A DNA stretch of 64,000 bases from Immersiella caudata (taxonomy: Eukaryota; Ascomycota; Sordariomycetes; Sordariales; Lasiosphaeriaceae): assembly GCA_030512335.1 (NCBI GenBank), contig JAULSU010000001.1, positions 3,844,001 through 3,908,000 on the forward strand, written 5' to 3'. Made by a program: the position numbers and the translations under genes. Under the pieces are notes generated by a model, which was not told the origin of the DNA, ran no database searches, and saw only the letters and a program-made list of their open reading frames with translations. Each line of letters starts with the position of its first letter. Positions within the stretch are counted from its first letter, which is position 1. This document shows, one piece after another, positions 45,450 to 55,471 of this stretch.

Positions 45450-48400
45450 CTAAAGCACAATGGCCAACTCGCCCCTATCAATGCCCTCTTCTGTGAGATT
45501 CGGATAGTATGGCACCATCGCGTCTGCTCCTTGCACGTACGCATCATTATACAGCCTCCAGTATGGCGTTCGCACCTTGCGTGCAGGGTGGAACAGCCCC
45601 GCCCACACGTAGTTGAGAACCAGCCCTGGGCCGATGGCCATGCGAATGGCCTCGATAGCTTCCACTATGCGATCGATGACGTGTGGGCTGGTCTCAAATA
45701 GGTTAGGGTAGAGCAGGTTGAGTAGATGGACCATAGCGTCCTCGCATCCCAGGCCGACGACGCCGAGCGCGATATGCTTGACTACGCTTGCGGCTGTCTG
45801 TCGATGGACTTGGTCGCGGTCGATGAGTGCATCCTCGAGAAGGGGCGTGACGGCGTAGACGTAGTCCTTGGCCATCTCGCCGATGTACTCAAAAAGGAAG
45901 GAGAGGGATTTAAGGACACCGTTTTGGACGTTGAGTTCCGGGACACGATACTCGTTCATCAGTGCTGGCAGGACTGTGAAGGGCGCGCAGGTCTCGGCGA
46001 CGATACCGATGGCCACGGCAGTGTTGACACGCGACTGTCGCTCCTGGACCCGCAGGTTGTTGAGCAGCGTGGCAAGTACATCTTGGGGGCCGATTGCCTT
46101 GGCGATGAAGCCGAAGGTGTTGTTGGCGGCTCGTCGGATACCCTTCTTGTGTGCCTTGAGCATGTCGAGCAGCTCGAAACAGATACGCATCCATTCTCGA
46201 GCATTAACGCTCTCCGGGCCGCGGTCTGCGATACGACCGACAAGATCAATAGTGTTTTCCTGCACTTTTTCGTGACGGTTGCGCAGAATGGGCGTCAACC
46301 TGGGGAGAAGGTCCTTGATGGGCGGCTGCATCTGGCTGATACCTACGACGGTAACGATGGAGCGCAGGGCTCCAAGGATAGAACCAAGCACTTCGGGGTA
46401 TTCTTCACCGAGGTATTCGTAGAGGACGATACCGAGCTTCCCCATGAGGGCATCCTCGCCGCACTGCTTCATGACCATGGCAATGCGAGAAACCAGGTCT
46501 GCTGCTTGTTGTCGCACAGTTGCGGATTTGTTGTTCAGGCGCCAGAGAATCGTGCTGACGATCTGTGGAAGGTACGGCTTGCACCGGGTGCCCAGCGCGT
46601 TCACCACGGAGCCGAAGCCGTTGAGCATGATGATATCCTCAACACTCTGCTCCTGGAAGGAGTGCAAAATACCGTCGATGAGCCGCTCCTCGAGCCTCTC
46701 GCCAATGTCGGCAGCACCAAGAGAAGCCACAATCTTCTCAACTGTTTCCACCGTCATCTTGCGGTAAGCCTCGCTCTCGTCCTTGAGGTTGGCCACAATT
46801 CGCTCCAGAATCTCGCTGACTCCCACTTTCTGGCCAATGTCGACCGTGGTCTCAACAACTTGGCGGTAGTTGCGCTTATCAAGAGCCATGCGGCGTACCC
46901 AAAAGCTCTTGAAGAACTCGTCGAGCACATGCTCTTTTAGATAGCCTGCCGTCACACCATCTGTGGCGGCACACTGCGAAATCACCTTCAGAACAACCTT
47001 CTTCATTTCTTCGTCTGGGGAGGAGAACTCCCGCAGGAGAATCTCCATTATCTGGCTTGTGTAGTAGTTGGCGTAATCTTCATCCATCAGGGGAATGATA
47101 TATCCGACTGCCTTCAGGAAGCCTGCCAGACCCTTTCCTCGTTGTTTGCGAGCACCGGTCCAAAGGGGATTGAGAATGTCATCAAAGCTCTCAATGCCAT
47201 AGGGGTTTGATGCTTCGGCTAGAGCCGCGATGGCGAGACTGGTTACCGTCCGTACTTTGGTCTGTTCATCGTTGAGGTTGGGCCCGATGCAGTCGACCAG
47301 GCGTTTAAGATGGGGCAGAACCGCGCAACCCATAAGGATGGGGATTTGCTGCACGATCTTGACACCAGTGTGACGGGCCTGCCACGACTTCTTGCTGCGG
47401 CAGACGGCTTGGAGGAAAGGGAGGAGGGCGGGAATGCCGAGCGCAGAAGCCACAACGGCGAAAGCCCTAGCGGTGGTGTTTCGGACGTACTCGTCAACGT
47501 GGTCAATATCAGGCCTCATGACGCTGATCATCGTTGCGAGACCTGCAGCTTTGGAGAGGTTGGAGATAATTTCGCGGCCTTCTACGCGTGCGTAGTAGTC
47601 TTGGTCGATGAGCAGAGGCTCGATGACAACAAGAATTTTGTGAACATAGGGGCGAACCATGTCGTCCAGCTTGTAGAGAATACGGTCGATGACCTTGACG
47701 AGCAAATGGCGTTCCTGGTCCTCCAGCGTCTTCTCCATGAGCAAGGGCAGAATCTGGTTGAAGAGCGGCCCAGCACCGAAGTTTCGTGCGTTATCTGTGA
47801 GCTGTCTGAGCGCAGTCTTCCTCATGGGAGGTGTACCATTCTTGACCTTCAAGAGCAGCCTCATAATTTTCCTCTCCTTTAGCTCTTCAACACTTAGGCT
47901 GTCTTCGTCGGAACCATCTGTCAGTTTGCCGAAGTAGGCCATATCCTCAGGTTTGAAGAACTGGAGGTCACCAACACCCGGGATTTCTTTCGGGACCTGT
48001 TGACCGCTGAGCCGCACAGAATCCGGGTCTTGCATCATGAACCCTGTCGCTGGCGTTGGTGGCTGCATCAGCTTGTGAGCTGGCGCCCGCACTGGTGCGT
48101 ATCCAGGAGGGAACTCGAGAATCTTGTAACCCTCCTCGGGGCCTGGCAGCATGGCGTCGAGCTCCTCGTCACTGAGAGGCATGTATCGCCCGGCTGCGTC
48201 CGTGCCAAACGTCGTTGGGAGCACCGCTACTTGCGAGGGGTGCATGGGTGTAGCGAGACCAGTGTTGCCGATGGGGGTTGCGGAGGGAGCTTGGTCCCAC
48301 CGCGACGACTTCTTCTTGACCTCGCCTCCGAGGGGCGCGATCGCGGGCGCTTGGTCCCACCTCGACCTCTTTTTTGCCTCTGCTGCGGACTCTGCCGGCT

Positions 48401-49097
48401 CCTCGGTCGAGGCCACATCCCACCTCTTCTTGCGCTTGCGGCCCGCGACAGCCACCTCGGTCGAGCCGGAGTCCTGGTTCTCTTTGTCGGCAGCTTCCGT
48501 AAGGGTGGGCCTGTGTTCCTCAACGGGGCCCTCATTTGCTTTCTGCTCGATGGCGCGTCGCACGCGCTCCTCCTCCCTCTCGATCTCTCGCCTCTCCATG
48601 ATATCCCGATAGCTTTCTCCATCTTCGGCAGCGCCCGCCTGACGGTTGGCGGCGAAAGGGTCAGCACGTGTGGGTGTCAGGACGCGATCGAAACGGCGTT
48701 TCTGGTAGTCGGTCTCGCGGTCCGTGATACGGTTGCTCTTCTCGCCCCGGCCAGCCAGAATGTCCTCCTCTTCGACCCCATTGCCCCGTGCAAACTCGTC
48801 TATCTGGGCGCGGGTGGCCGTGTACTGGCCAACCAGGCGACGGCCGGAGTCGGCGTCCTCCATCTCTTCATCATCGTCGCCATTCTCGGCGGGCAGGGAT
48901 GTGTGGTAACCAGCGAACTTGTCGCCGTTCTCGCGCTCGTACAGGTCGGTGTCCCAGGCTTCACCAAGTTTGGCCTTGGTTGAGGAGTCAGCACGCTGGT
49001 TTGCGGGATCGAAAGTCCGAGAACCTTTCTTCGATGCCGCGACGGCGTTGCGCTCAGCCTGGAGCTTCCTGATCTGCTCAAAATCCGCGTCCGACAT
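45450..49097 (-). CDS. sf3b1: SF3b subunit 1 (U2 snRNP, Hsh155/SF3B1)
   Basis: Single exon, 1215 aa, starting MSDADFEQIRKLQAERNA. It is the HEAT-repeat scaffold of SF3b that clamps the U2-branch point helix. The disordered N-terminus has three RW-type motifs (KKRWDVAST, RSRWDQAPA, SSRWDQAPS), the ULMs that bind UHM domains such as that of U2AF65. A conserved RYMPLSDEELDAMLPGPEEGY segment follows, then PPTPATGFMMQDPDS. About twenty HEAT repeats fill residues 400-1215, including MRPDIDHVDEYVRNTTARAF and the canonical tail YPNLTEEGIDRGELAIVL. The absence of introns in a 3.6-kb splicing-factor gene is notable among intron-bearing neighbours. Confidence 0.97.
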   Translation of the reverse strand: MSDADFEQIRKLQAERNAVAASKKGSRTFDPANQRADSSTKAKLGEAWDTDLYERENGDKFAGYHTSLPAENGDDDEEMEDADSGRRLVGQYTATRAQIDEFARGNGVEEEDILAGRGEKSNRITDRETDYQKRRFDRVLTPTRADPFAANRQAGAAEDGESYRDIMERREIEREEERVRRAIEQKANEGPVEEHRPTLTEAADKENQDSGSTEVAVAGRKRKKRWDVASTEEPAESAAEAKKRSRWDQAPAIAPLGGEVKKKSSRWDQAPSATPIGNTGLATPMHPSQVAVLPTTFGTDAAGRYMPLSDEELDAMLPGPEEGYKILEFPPGYAPVRAPAHKLMQPPTPATGFMMQDPDSVRLSGQQVPKEIPGVGDLQFFKPEDMAYFGKLTDGSDEDSLSVEELKERKIMRLLLKVKNGTPPMRKTALRQLTDNARNFGAGPLFNQILPLLMEKTLEDQERHLLVKVIDRILYKLDDMVRPYVHKILVVIEPLLIDQDYYARVEGREIISNLSKAAGLATMISVMRPDIDHVDEYVRNTTARAFAVVASALGIPALLPFLQAVCRSKKSWQARHTGVKIVQQIPILMGCAVLPHLKRLVDCIGPNLNDEQTKVRTVTSLAIAALAEASNPYGIESFDDILNPLWTGARKQRGKGLAGFLKAVGYIIPLMDEDYANYYTSQIMEILLREFSSPDEEMKKVVLKVISQCAATDGVTAGYLKEHVLDEFFKSFWVRRMALDKRNYRQVVETTVDIGQKVGVSEILERIVANLKDESEAYRKMTVETVEKIVASLGAADIGERLEERLIDGILHSFQEQSVEDIIMLNGFGSVVNALGTRCKPYLPQIVSTILWRLNNKSATVRQQAADLVSRIAMVMKQCGEDALMGKLGIVLYEYLGEEYPEVLGSILGALRSIVTVVGISQMQPPIKDLLPRLTPILRNRHEKVQENTIDLVGRIADRGPESVNAREWMRICFELLDMLKAHKKGIRRAANNTFGFIAKAIGPQDVLATLLNNLRVQERQSRVNTAVAIGIVAETCAPFTVLPALMNEYRVPELNVQNGVLKSLSFLFEYIGEMAKDYVYAVTPLLEDALIDRDQVHRQTAASVVKHIALGVVGLGCEDAMVHLLNLLYPNLFETSPHVIDRIVEAIEAIRMAIGPGLVLNYVWAGLFHPARKVRTPYWRLYNDAYVQGADAMVPYYPNLTEEGIDRGELAIVL

Positions 49098-49307
49098 CTT
49101 GTTCGCCGCGCAGCGCTCGGGTCATGACAGGTTGGGAGATCATCCGCGTATTCGGGAGCGACGCACTGTTTCGACACAGGACGGGGCGGGATGCGTCGTG
49201 ATGGATTGCTGGTTGACGTGGTTGTTTGTTGACGGATGGAATTGCGCTTGAAATTTTGCGGAGCCAAGCCAGCGAGGTGAACCCCAGCCAAGGCTGCAAC
49301 GCCGTTG

Positions 49308-49329
49308 AGATAAGCTACTTCGCTTATCT
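49308..49329. promoter_or_regulatory. Palindromic double GATA site
   Basis: AGATAAGC, six nt, then GCTTATCT: a perfect 8-bp inverted repeat that presents GATAAG on both strands. GATA-family zinc finger factors bind HGATAR in fungi. Binding here is inferred from the motif only. Confidence 0.6.
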
Positions 49330-49333
49330 AAGC

Positions 49334-49351
49334 AGAAAGCTCCAGCTTTCT
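49334..49351. repeat. Short inverted repeat
   Basis: AGAAAGCT, CC, AGCTTTCT: a perfect 8-bp inverted repeat with a 2-nt spacer, starting four bases after the GATA palindrome. It could form a cruciform or act as a dimeric protein site. Confidence 0.75.
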
Positions 49352-49481
49352 CAACCAACGAGCTCAGCTGCATTTAGCATTTCAGCTTCAATTCACCACC
49401 TGCTCCCTGCACTCCCTCCGTTCTGCCACAGAAATGGAACATCGGACCAACTTGTTTCTTTCCTTTTGAGGGTCCGCAAAC

Positions 49482-51009
49482 ATGGAGCCACAAATGTCGG
49501 TCTATGCAGAGCTACGGTCCTATATTCAGATGATCTCAGTGGCCGTTTCACTGCCGAGTCCAAGCGATGCCTCAACCCGACTCACCATTGCCGCAGATGG
49601 AGTCGCCATCCGTGTTTCTCATCGCGGCGACACCCGCCATCTGCGTCTACCAGCCAAAGCGGCCCTTGGCGTGACATCTATCCCGGTGCAGAAGCAAGGC
49701 GTCACAACTGTAGAGTGGCGCTTGCCACTTAGCCCAGACGATACGTCTCAAGATTCGACTGCAGAGGATGGTACCTCGCTCTGGTCAGCAATGGATTTGG
49801 AGGTGGAGTCGGGAGTTGGGTGCAGAAATTGCGGTGCCTCCATCATCAATACCAGTTCTGTTGCTTGGAAGGACCTCCCGAGTGAAAACTGGGCTGAAAT
49901 GATGGACTTTTGGCATTGCCACAAACCTGCGGATCATGGGCATTCGCACGGCCACACCGACGCAGGAAAGGCAGATGAAGCCAGCCTTGCGGCTAGAGGG
50001 TATGGTGCGTCTTCAACAATTTCCGCCCAGAAGGGCATCGGCTTCGTGGACCTGACCACAATGCTCTTCTCGGAGAACGACTGCCACGGGCTCACTGTGA
50101 GTTTGCACACACTCTCCCCGTCTCTTTCTCTCCGAGATTCTCTTATCTGCATCATACTCGGGCATCAAGAAGGTAGCCGGGTCGACCTCTGGTCATCAAT
50201 GGCGTGGATACCGATACAACTGCCCAAGATCAATAATGCACGTCTCTTCTGCTCTGCAGCCTCAGGCGGCGAACGAACCTCCTCACGGACGGGTTGTTCC
50301 CATCTGATGGATGACGGACCTCCGTCTTTCACCGTGTAATTCACAAGTTGAGAATACGCCGGGATTAATCGAGGAACATACCATATCACATATCACGCTA
50401 TCCAACTACCCACATCAGCCAGTTGCTGATTCTGGGCTCTAGTTCTCCATTTCCACATTTGACCAAGGGTCAACCAGCAGAGAAGATATGGTGGAGACAA
50501 AATCCCAGAGTCTCAACATATTCTGCTCCTCCTGCCAAATCCAATTAGGATTCTTCAACCTCAGGGCTGCAGCTGTCACACTTCTTAAGTGGCAGGTCTC
50601 CTGCAAGTCAGCGTCCGGGATTCTTCCCAATGTATCAGAGTGCCTTGCAGCAACCATCTCTTCTACGATATCCCGGTCCGGCTCAGCAAAGTCGATTGTT
50701 GTTCCGGTTGCCGGCTCGCCGGAGAAGGCAGACCAAGTAATCCATATTTGGGTGCTGCTCAGTCGCGGCATCGTCTACTCATCCAGTACAATCGAGGGCA
50801 GCATACCAGCGCTTAGGCTTTTCTACCGCCTGATCAGCCAAGAAGAAGCAGACAGGATGCTGGAGGGGATGATTTGCGACGCGCAAGAGATCAATCTCCC
50901 GGTCACTGCCATCAAGCAAGTTATTCACCACCTCGAAGAGAGCAACAAGCTGTTGCCAGGCTCCGAGCGGATTTTTAAGAACTGGAAGGTCGGCCTTCTG
51001 AAGAGGTGA
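49482..51009 (+). CDS. UBE3D/Ipa1-like (HECT_2) E2-binding protein
   Basis: Simplest model is two exons, 49482-50096 and 50443-51009, giving 393 aa, close to human UBE3D (389 aa). Start is the ATG of MEPQMSVYAELRSYIQ. Family marks are GVGCRNCGASII, the block LPSENWAEMMDFWHCHKP, and IGFVDLTTMLFSENDC in exon 1, then NIFCSSCQIQLGF and the C-terminal SNKLLPGSERIFKNWKVGLL in exon 2. The Cys pairs probably bind zinc. In yeast the homologue Ipa1 is needed for mRNA cleavage and polyadenylation, and the human protein binds cyclin B and E2 enzymes. The 346-nt intron (gtgagt...ctctag) is long for this window. A middle exon near 50170-50333 is possible, so the centre of the model is uncertain. Confidence 0.8.
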
Positions 51010-51322
51010 GAGGGATAGGTTCATATGACTTTCTCCGGGCGTCATCTTGTGATACAGTGAGGAGCAGCTGGAGTCTACGTCTTCGGACTCATGATACACA
51101 AATACAAAGTAATACAACGCGCCTTGACACGCCGTCCCTCTCCTGCTCAGCACATATATGCTGCCTTCGCCCGCAGCCTTACCGTTGACTTTATAAAACG
51201 CACATCCTCGGCTTGTCCACTCTAATTACCACTCCACTTGTTTCCCTATTAAGCTCTCCAGCACCCGTTCATGGAGCAAAACTCAGCAAAAAAGAAACCG
51301 ACGCCTTATTCAGGCGATCCAC
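51010..51322. other. Intergenic before tRNA
   Basis: About 310 nt between the UBE3D-like stop codon and the 3' end of the minus-strand tRNA. No feature seen beyond a probable 3' UTR. Confidence 0.6.
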
Positions 51323-51407
51323 TGGACGAGCTGGGAATCGAACCCAGGACCTTTCGCATACAGGAGAGTATGCTAAGCGAACGCTCTACCAACTGAGCCA
51401 CACGCCC
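51323..51407 (-). tRNA. tRNA-Ala(AGC) with 12-nt intron
   Basis: On the minus strand a full cloverleaf can be drawn: acceptor GGGCGTG with CTCGTCC, D-arm GCTC...GAGC, anticodon stem TTCGC/GCGAA, T-arm CTGGG-TTCGATT-CCCAG, discriminator A. The loop TTAGCA gives anticodon AGC. Bases after position 37 (tactctcctgta) form a 12-nt intron at the canonical site; mature length is 73. The third pair is G-U (G3-U70), the classic alanine identity element, which supports the assignment. There is a U-U mismatch at acceptor pair 6-67. Confidence 0.92.
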
Positions 51408-51663
51408 TGGTTTGATGTTGTGAGGGTGTCGTGGAGTGTGTTTCGAAGGGGCAGATTGGTCGTGGCTGCAGGTTGAGCACGAGGAGGTGTGCGGCTGGTA
51501 GGGATGGGTTTTGTTGAGTTGACCCGGTAGAGCTTCCTAGGCTCCCTGGTAGCAGAATTTGGTAAAGCTAGAGGATCACCGAGCCGCAAAGGATGTCCCT
51601 ACGATTCCGTACTGGTGTGGATGGCTCAGCAGCTGATCCGGGAAGCAGTCCAGTATGCGCATC

Positions 51664-53089
51664 CTAACCACTCGTTTTGACCCTCTTGCCCGAGCGCGTG
51701 CGCCTAGTAGTTGTCTCCGCACTTTTCTCCTCTTCCTTGATAACCGCCACCTCCGTCGTTGCTGTTTTGCGCTTCTGAGTGCGGACACTGGTGGTGCTGG
51801 TCTCCTCGACTTCAACCTCAACCTTGACAGCCGAAACTTCCTCTTTCAGCCCTTTTCCTTTGCCCGCAGCCTGCTCGGCGAAAGACTTGAGATTTGCGGT
51901 GAAGAGCACTGTGGTAAATGTCCGTCAGTTATTTCCCTTAATTGTGTTTTATAGTCAACGCAATGTCCCAGGCGCGCTCAAGCAATGCTCAAGACACCCA
52001 ACAAAGCCACAAATAACCACATCTGGGGCCATACGGCGGAAAGGGGAGACCTACCACTCTGCGCCCAGCCAGCTTGAGGCCCCCAGATTTTGCGGAAGTG
52101 ACCACCAACTGCATCATACGTCACCTTATTCAGAGTTTTGGTTTTTGCTCCTTTGCCAAAATTGTAGTCACGCTGAGCAATCTGCCAGACGTGCGTATCG
52201 ATAGGAACAGATTCCCACCAACCAAGACCCATCAAGCAGACACAGTCGCTGACTTTCGGGCCAACGCCTGGGAGCTCAAGCAAGGCCTCGTGGGCGGCTT
52301 TGTAGTTTGGCGTTTTGCCATATGCTTTTGCTGGAGTTTCTTTAGGTTTGACGTCTGCGGCGTCGAGGGAAGGGCACTCTGGATTCCTCAGGCTCCGTAG
52401 CCATCCTGACGGCCTCTCCGTCGAGACAATGCGTGCGGTCTCCGCGATGAACTTCGCCCGATACCCGAAGCCGAGTTCTCGCAGATGGGCCTCCACCCCA
52501 CTGGCCGCTAGCGCTTCAGGTCCTGGGAAATCATAAAACGCCTCGCCCTCGATTTTGCCGACATAGGGTCCGTAGTGAAGACACAGCTTCTGCACCATTT
52601 GGCTAATGCGTGAGATATTGTTATTGCTAGAACATATGAAAGAAACAAGTGTTTCCCAGGCGTCTTGGTTCAGAATGCGGATTCCGGTGAAAGCGGTGGC
52701 TCGACGCGCAAAGTTTGAGTCGGAGGCGGCCCATTCTTGGTACATGGCCGACAGGGAGTGCGAAAGTGCAAAGTAGCGGTGCAGTAACGAGAGGACGCAG
52801 TCATCTTCTGCAGGTTTGTGTTCCTGAGTTCGCAGTTTCTCGGGCCACGACAGCTTGTAGTGGAGATGAGTGGGATCTTGCTTGAGTGAGATCAGCCTCC
52901 CTTGAAGAACACAATGCCTGGTGAAGTGTCAGACAGCTCAGGAACACATGGGGGTCTTTTTGCGAGGTTGGAAGCAAAAACAGACCATTCATCGTTTATT
53001 CTCCGCCATCTGAATGACTGGCCGCATCGCAAGGTAGTGTCAATGCACAGCTCAGCGAGGCTCAAGGGAAGCTTTTTCCATTCTGGCAT
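51664..53089 (-). CDS. ogg1: 8-oxoguanine DNA glycosylase OGG1
   Basis: Three exons on the minus strand, 53089-52986, 52917-52055 and 51908-51664, giving 403 aa. The enzyme removes 8-oxoguanine opposite C and nicks the AP site. Start is MPEWKKLPLSLAELC. The first junction restores NDEWHCVLQGRLISLKQD; its 5' site is the less usual GTCTGT. The helix-hairpin-helix motif LELPGVGPKVSDCVCLM carries catalytic K256, and D275 in VPIDTHVWQIAQRDY lies 19 residues on, exactly the human K249/D268 spacing. An OGG-type N-terminal domain includes DTTLRCGQSFRW. The last exon encodes a Lys/Glu/Val-rich tail ending TRRTRSGKRVK, a likely nuclear signal. Intron 2 is 146 nt. Confidence 0.95.
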
Positions 53090-53451
53090 GTTGGCACGTT
53101 TAGATCGTTTTTGGGCCACTTAATTTGAAAATAACAAAGCGAGCCTGAATGCAAAGCCGAACAGGAAAAGAACAGCAGAATTGTTAACTCTTCATCGCAT
53201 GGATGAAATTGCAGGCGGAACAACTTGCTTGTTGCGGTTGCCACCCAGTGAGGCTGGGGGCTGAGATCTGCGCTAAGCCTAATGGGGTATCGTGCGATTT
53301 TGCAGCTTGGGAGCCTCCAGAAAAGTTCCAGACGCGAAAGGCAGTCTGGGCATCTGCTGAAGCATTGCATCCGTATTTCTCAACAGCCGAGCACCAATTT
53401 TCGGCGGTGCACACATCGCATCAAAAGCAACCGCCGCCAAATCCAGTCACG
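53090..53451. promoter_or_regulatory. Divergent promoter, OGG1 / U2AF65
   Basis: This 362-nt region separates divergent OGG1 (minus) and U2AF65 (plus), and should hold both promoters. No specific element is recognised. Confidence 0.55.
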
Positions 53452-55471
53452 ATGAACGGAGATAACTACTCCTCTCGGGGTTCGTATTCTGCGATACTGG
53501 CCGCCCAGGTTGGAACTAACCCCAGGGAAACAGACGGTGGCAGACACGGGTCGTCTCGCGACTATCAGGTAACCCCCCTCTTCCCAACGTTGATTTTCTG
53601 CCTGTAGTTCGCACGCTGACATTGATTCAGTCTTCGCGAAGGGACCGCGACGATAGACGTGACCGAGGAGATCGAGCAGATCGGGGCGATCGTGGTGATC
53701 GGGGAGACAGAGGCGACCGCGGTGGAGGTCGCAGACGATCTCGCTCGCCCGAATACCGCAACAGGTCGCGTCGCGAGGATGGCGATGTCGACGCATACTC
53801 CTCTAGTCGAACCCACCGAGACCGTGAACGTGAGGACCGCTACTCATCAGGCCGCGACCGTCGGGAGCGGGAATGGGATCGTGATCGTGGCGCAGGCAGA
53901 AGTAGGCGTGACGAGGACGATGGAGGTCGCCGCAGAGACAGGCCGGATCGCGACTTGATGGACGACCGTCGAGGGCCCCGAGGCGGCCCGCCACGCGACA
54001 GAGATGCGGACAGGGAACGCAGGCGCAGTGCTACCCCTCCCCCGAAGAAACGAGAGCCCACACCTGATTTGACCGACGTGGTCCCGGTACTCGAACGGAA
54101 GAGACGTCTTACACAGTGGGATATCAAACCGCTTGGCTACGACAATGTTACGGCAGAGCAGGCGAAGCTCTCCGGCATGTTCCCTCTGCCTGGTGCGCCG
54201 CGTCAGCAAACCGTCGACCCAACGAAGCTCCATGCGATGATGAGCCAGCCGGGCGGTGGCGTGAGCAACGCTGCGCTCAAGCCGGGCAACTCACGTCAAA
54301 GCAGGCGCCTCATTATCACAAACCTGCCGAGATCTGCGACCGAGGACGGTGTGGTACAGTTCTTCAACCTCCAGCTCAATGGATTGAATGTCATTGAGGG
54401 GACAGACCCTTGTGTGGCGTGCCAGATCTCCCCCGATCATGCCTTTGCCATGCTCGAGTTCAGAAACAGCGCGGATGCGACAGTCGCCTTGGCCTTTGAC
54501 GGCATTTCCATGGAGGCAGAAGATGCTAGCAACGGTAACGGCAATGGAGCTGGCCCACAGGGCTTGCAAATTCGTCGGCCAAAAGACTACATCGTTCCGG
54601 CAGTGGTGGAGGACCCAAACTACGATCCCGACTCTGATGTTCCTTCGAGCGTGGTTATTGACAGCCCGAACAAGATTAGCGTCGCCAATATCCCGCACTA
54701 TCTGATGGAGGACCAGGTCATCGAGCTGCTTGTCAGCTTCGGCAAGCTCAAGTCTTTTGTGCTGGTCAAGGACAGAAGCACTGAAGAGTCTCGGGTAAGT
54801 TGCCCTTTGCAATCCCTATCAGCTGATTGAGTGAACATGTGCTAACCGGTGCAGGGTATTGCCTTCCTCGAATACGCCGACCCTTCAGTCACCGCTGTGG
54901 CTATCCAAGGCCTCGACAAGATGGCGCTTGGAGAACACACCTTGAGGGTCCAGAAGGCTAGCATTGGTGTAACCCAAGTGGCTGGAGAAATGAGCGTGAA
55001 TGCTATGTCTATGCTGGCCGGCACCACCGCTATCGACGGTGAAGTCGGCCGTGTCCTTCAGCTGCTCAACATGGTCACGGCAGAGGAGCTTATGGACAAC
55101 GATGATTACGAAGGTATGTTGAATACTTGTGCCCGTCCTGTCCCAGCCACTTCTCGGAAGATGTGCTAACACGGCTGTCTAGAAATCCGTGATGATATCC
55201 AAGAGGAATGCGAGAAGTTTGGCAAGATCCTCTCCCTGAAGATCCCAAGACCTGTGGGCGGAAGTAGACAGTCGGCGGGCGTGGGCAAGATTTTCATCAA
55301 GTACGAGACACCAGAAGCCGCAACCAAGGCACTGCGCGCTCTCGCAGGCAGGAAGTTCTCCGACCGCACTGTGGTCTCAACATACTTCCCAGAGGTAAGT
55401 AATCCCGAACTCTCAAGCGCCATATGATACTGACAATAATGTAGGAAAACTTTGATGTCAGCGCATGGTAA
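53452..55471 (+). CDS. u2af2: Splicing factor U2AF large subunit (U2AF65)
   Basis: Five exons, 53452-53568, 53631-54794, 54855-55113, 55183-55394 and 55445-55471, giving 592 aa. It binds the polypyrimidine tract and recruits U2 snRNP. An Arg-Asp/Arg-Ser region (residues 40-160) has imperfect RGD units encoded by a 9-nt repeat near 53670-53730. The U2AF35-binding segment is RLTQWDIKPLGYDNVT with W at about 201. RRM1 begins near residue 262 (RLIITNLPRSATEDGVVQFF), RRM2 near 386 (KISVANIPHYLMEDQVIELL). The C-terminal UHM has the R-x-F motif in GRKFSDRTVVSTYFPEENF. The last coding exon is only 27 nt and ends FDVSAW. Every junction preserves frame with GT-AG ends. Confidence 0.95.

Larger units (their letters stand above)
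49098..49481. promoter_or_regulatory. Divergent promoter, SF3B1 / UBE3D-like
   Basis: This 384-nt region separates two divergent genes. It contains two adjacent inverted repeats (49308-49329 and 49334-49351), listed separately. Confidence 0.65.

Noticed and set aside
45726..46940. 404-codon plus-strand open frame opposite SF3B1
   Set aside because: It is antisense to conserved HEAT-repeat coding sequence; its openness follows from the codon use of SF3B1 and it shows no protein family features. The 327-codon frame at 48000-48983 is rejected for the same reason.
51909..52054. OGG1 intron 2 as a third introner-like copy
   Set aside because: Its length (146 nt) is similar, but the shared blocks, start sequence and stem of the other two are absent.
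53622..53958. Alternative frames over the U2AF65 Arg-rich region
   Set aside because: Openness in other frames comes from the 9-nt RGD-coding repeat; the U2AF65 frame is supported by RRMs and splice junctions downstream.
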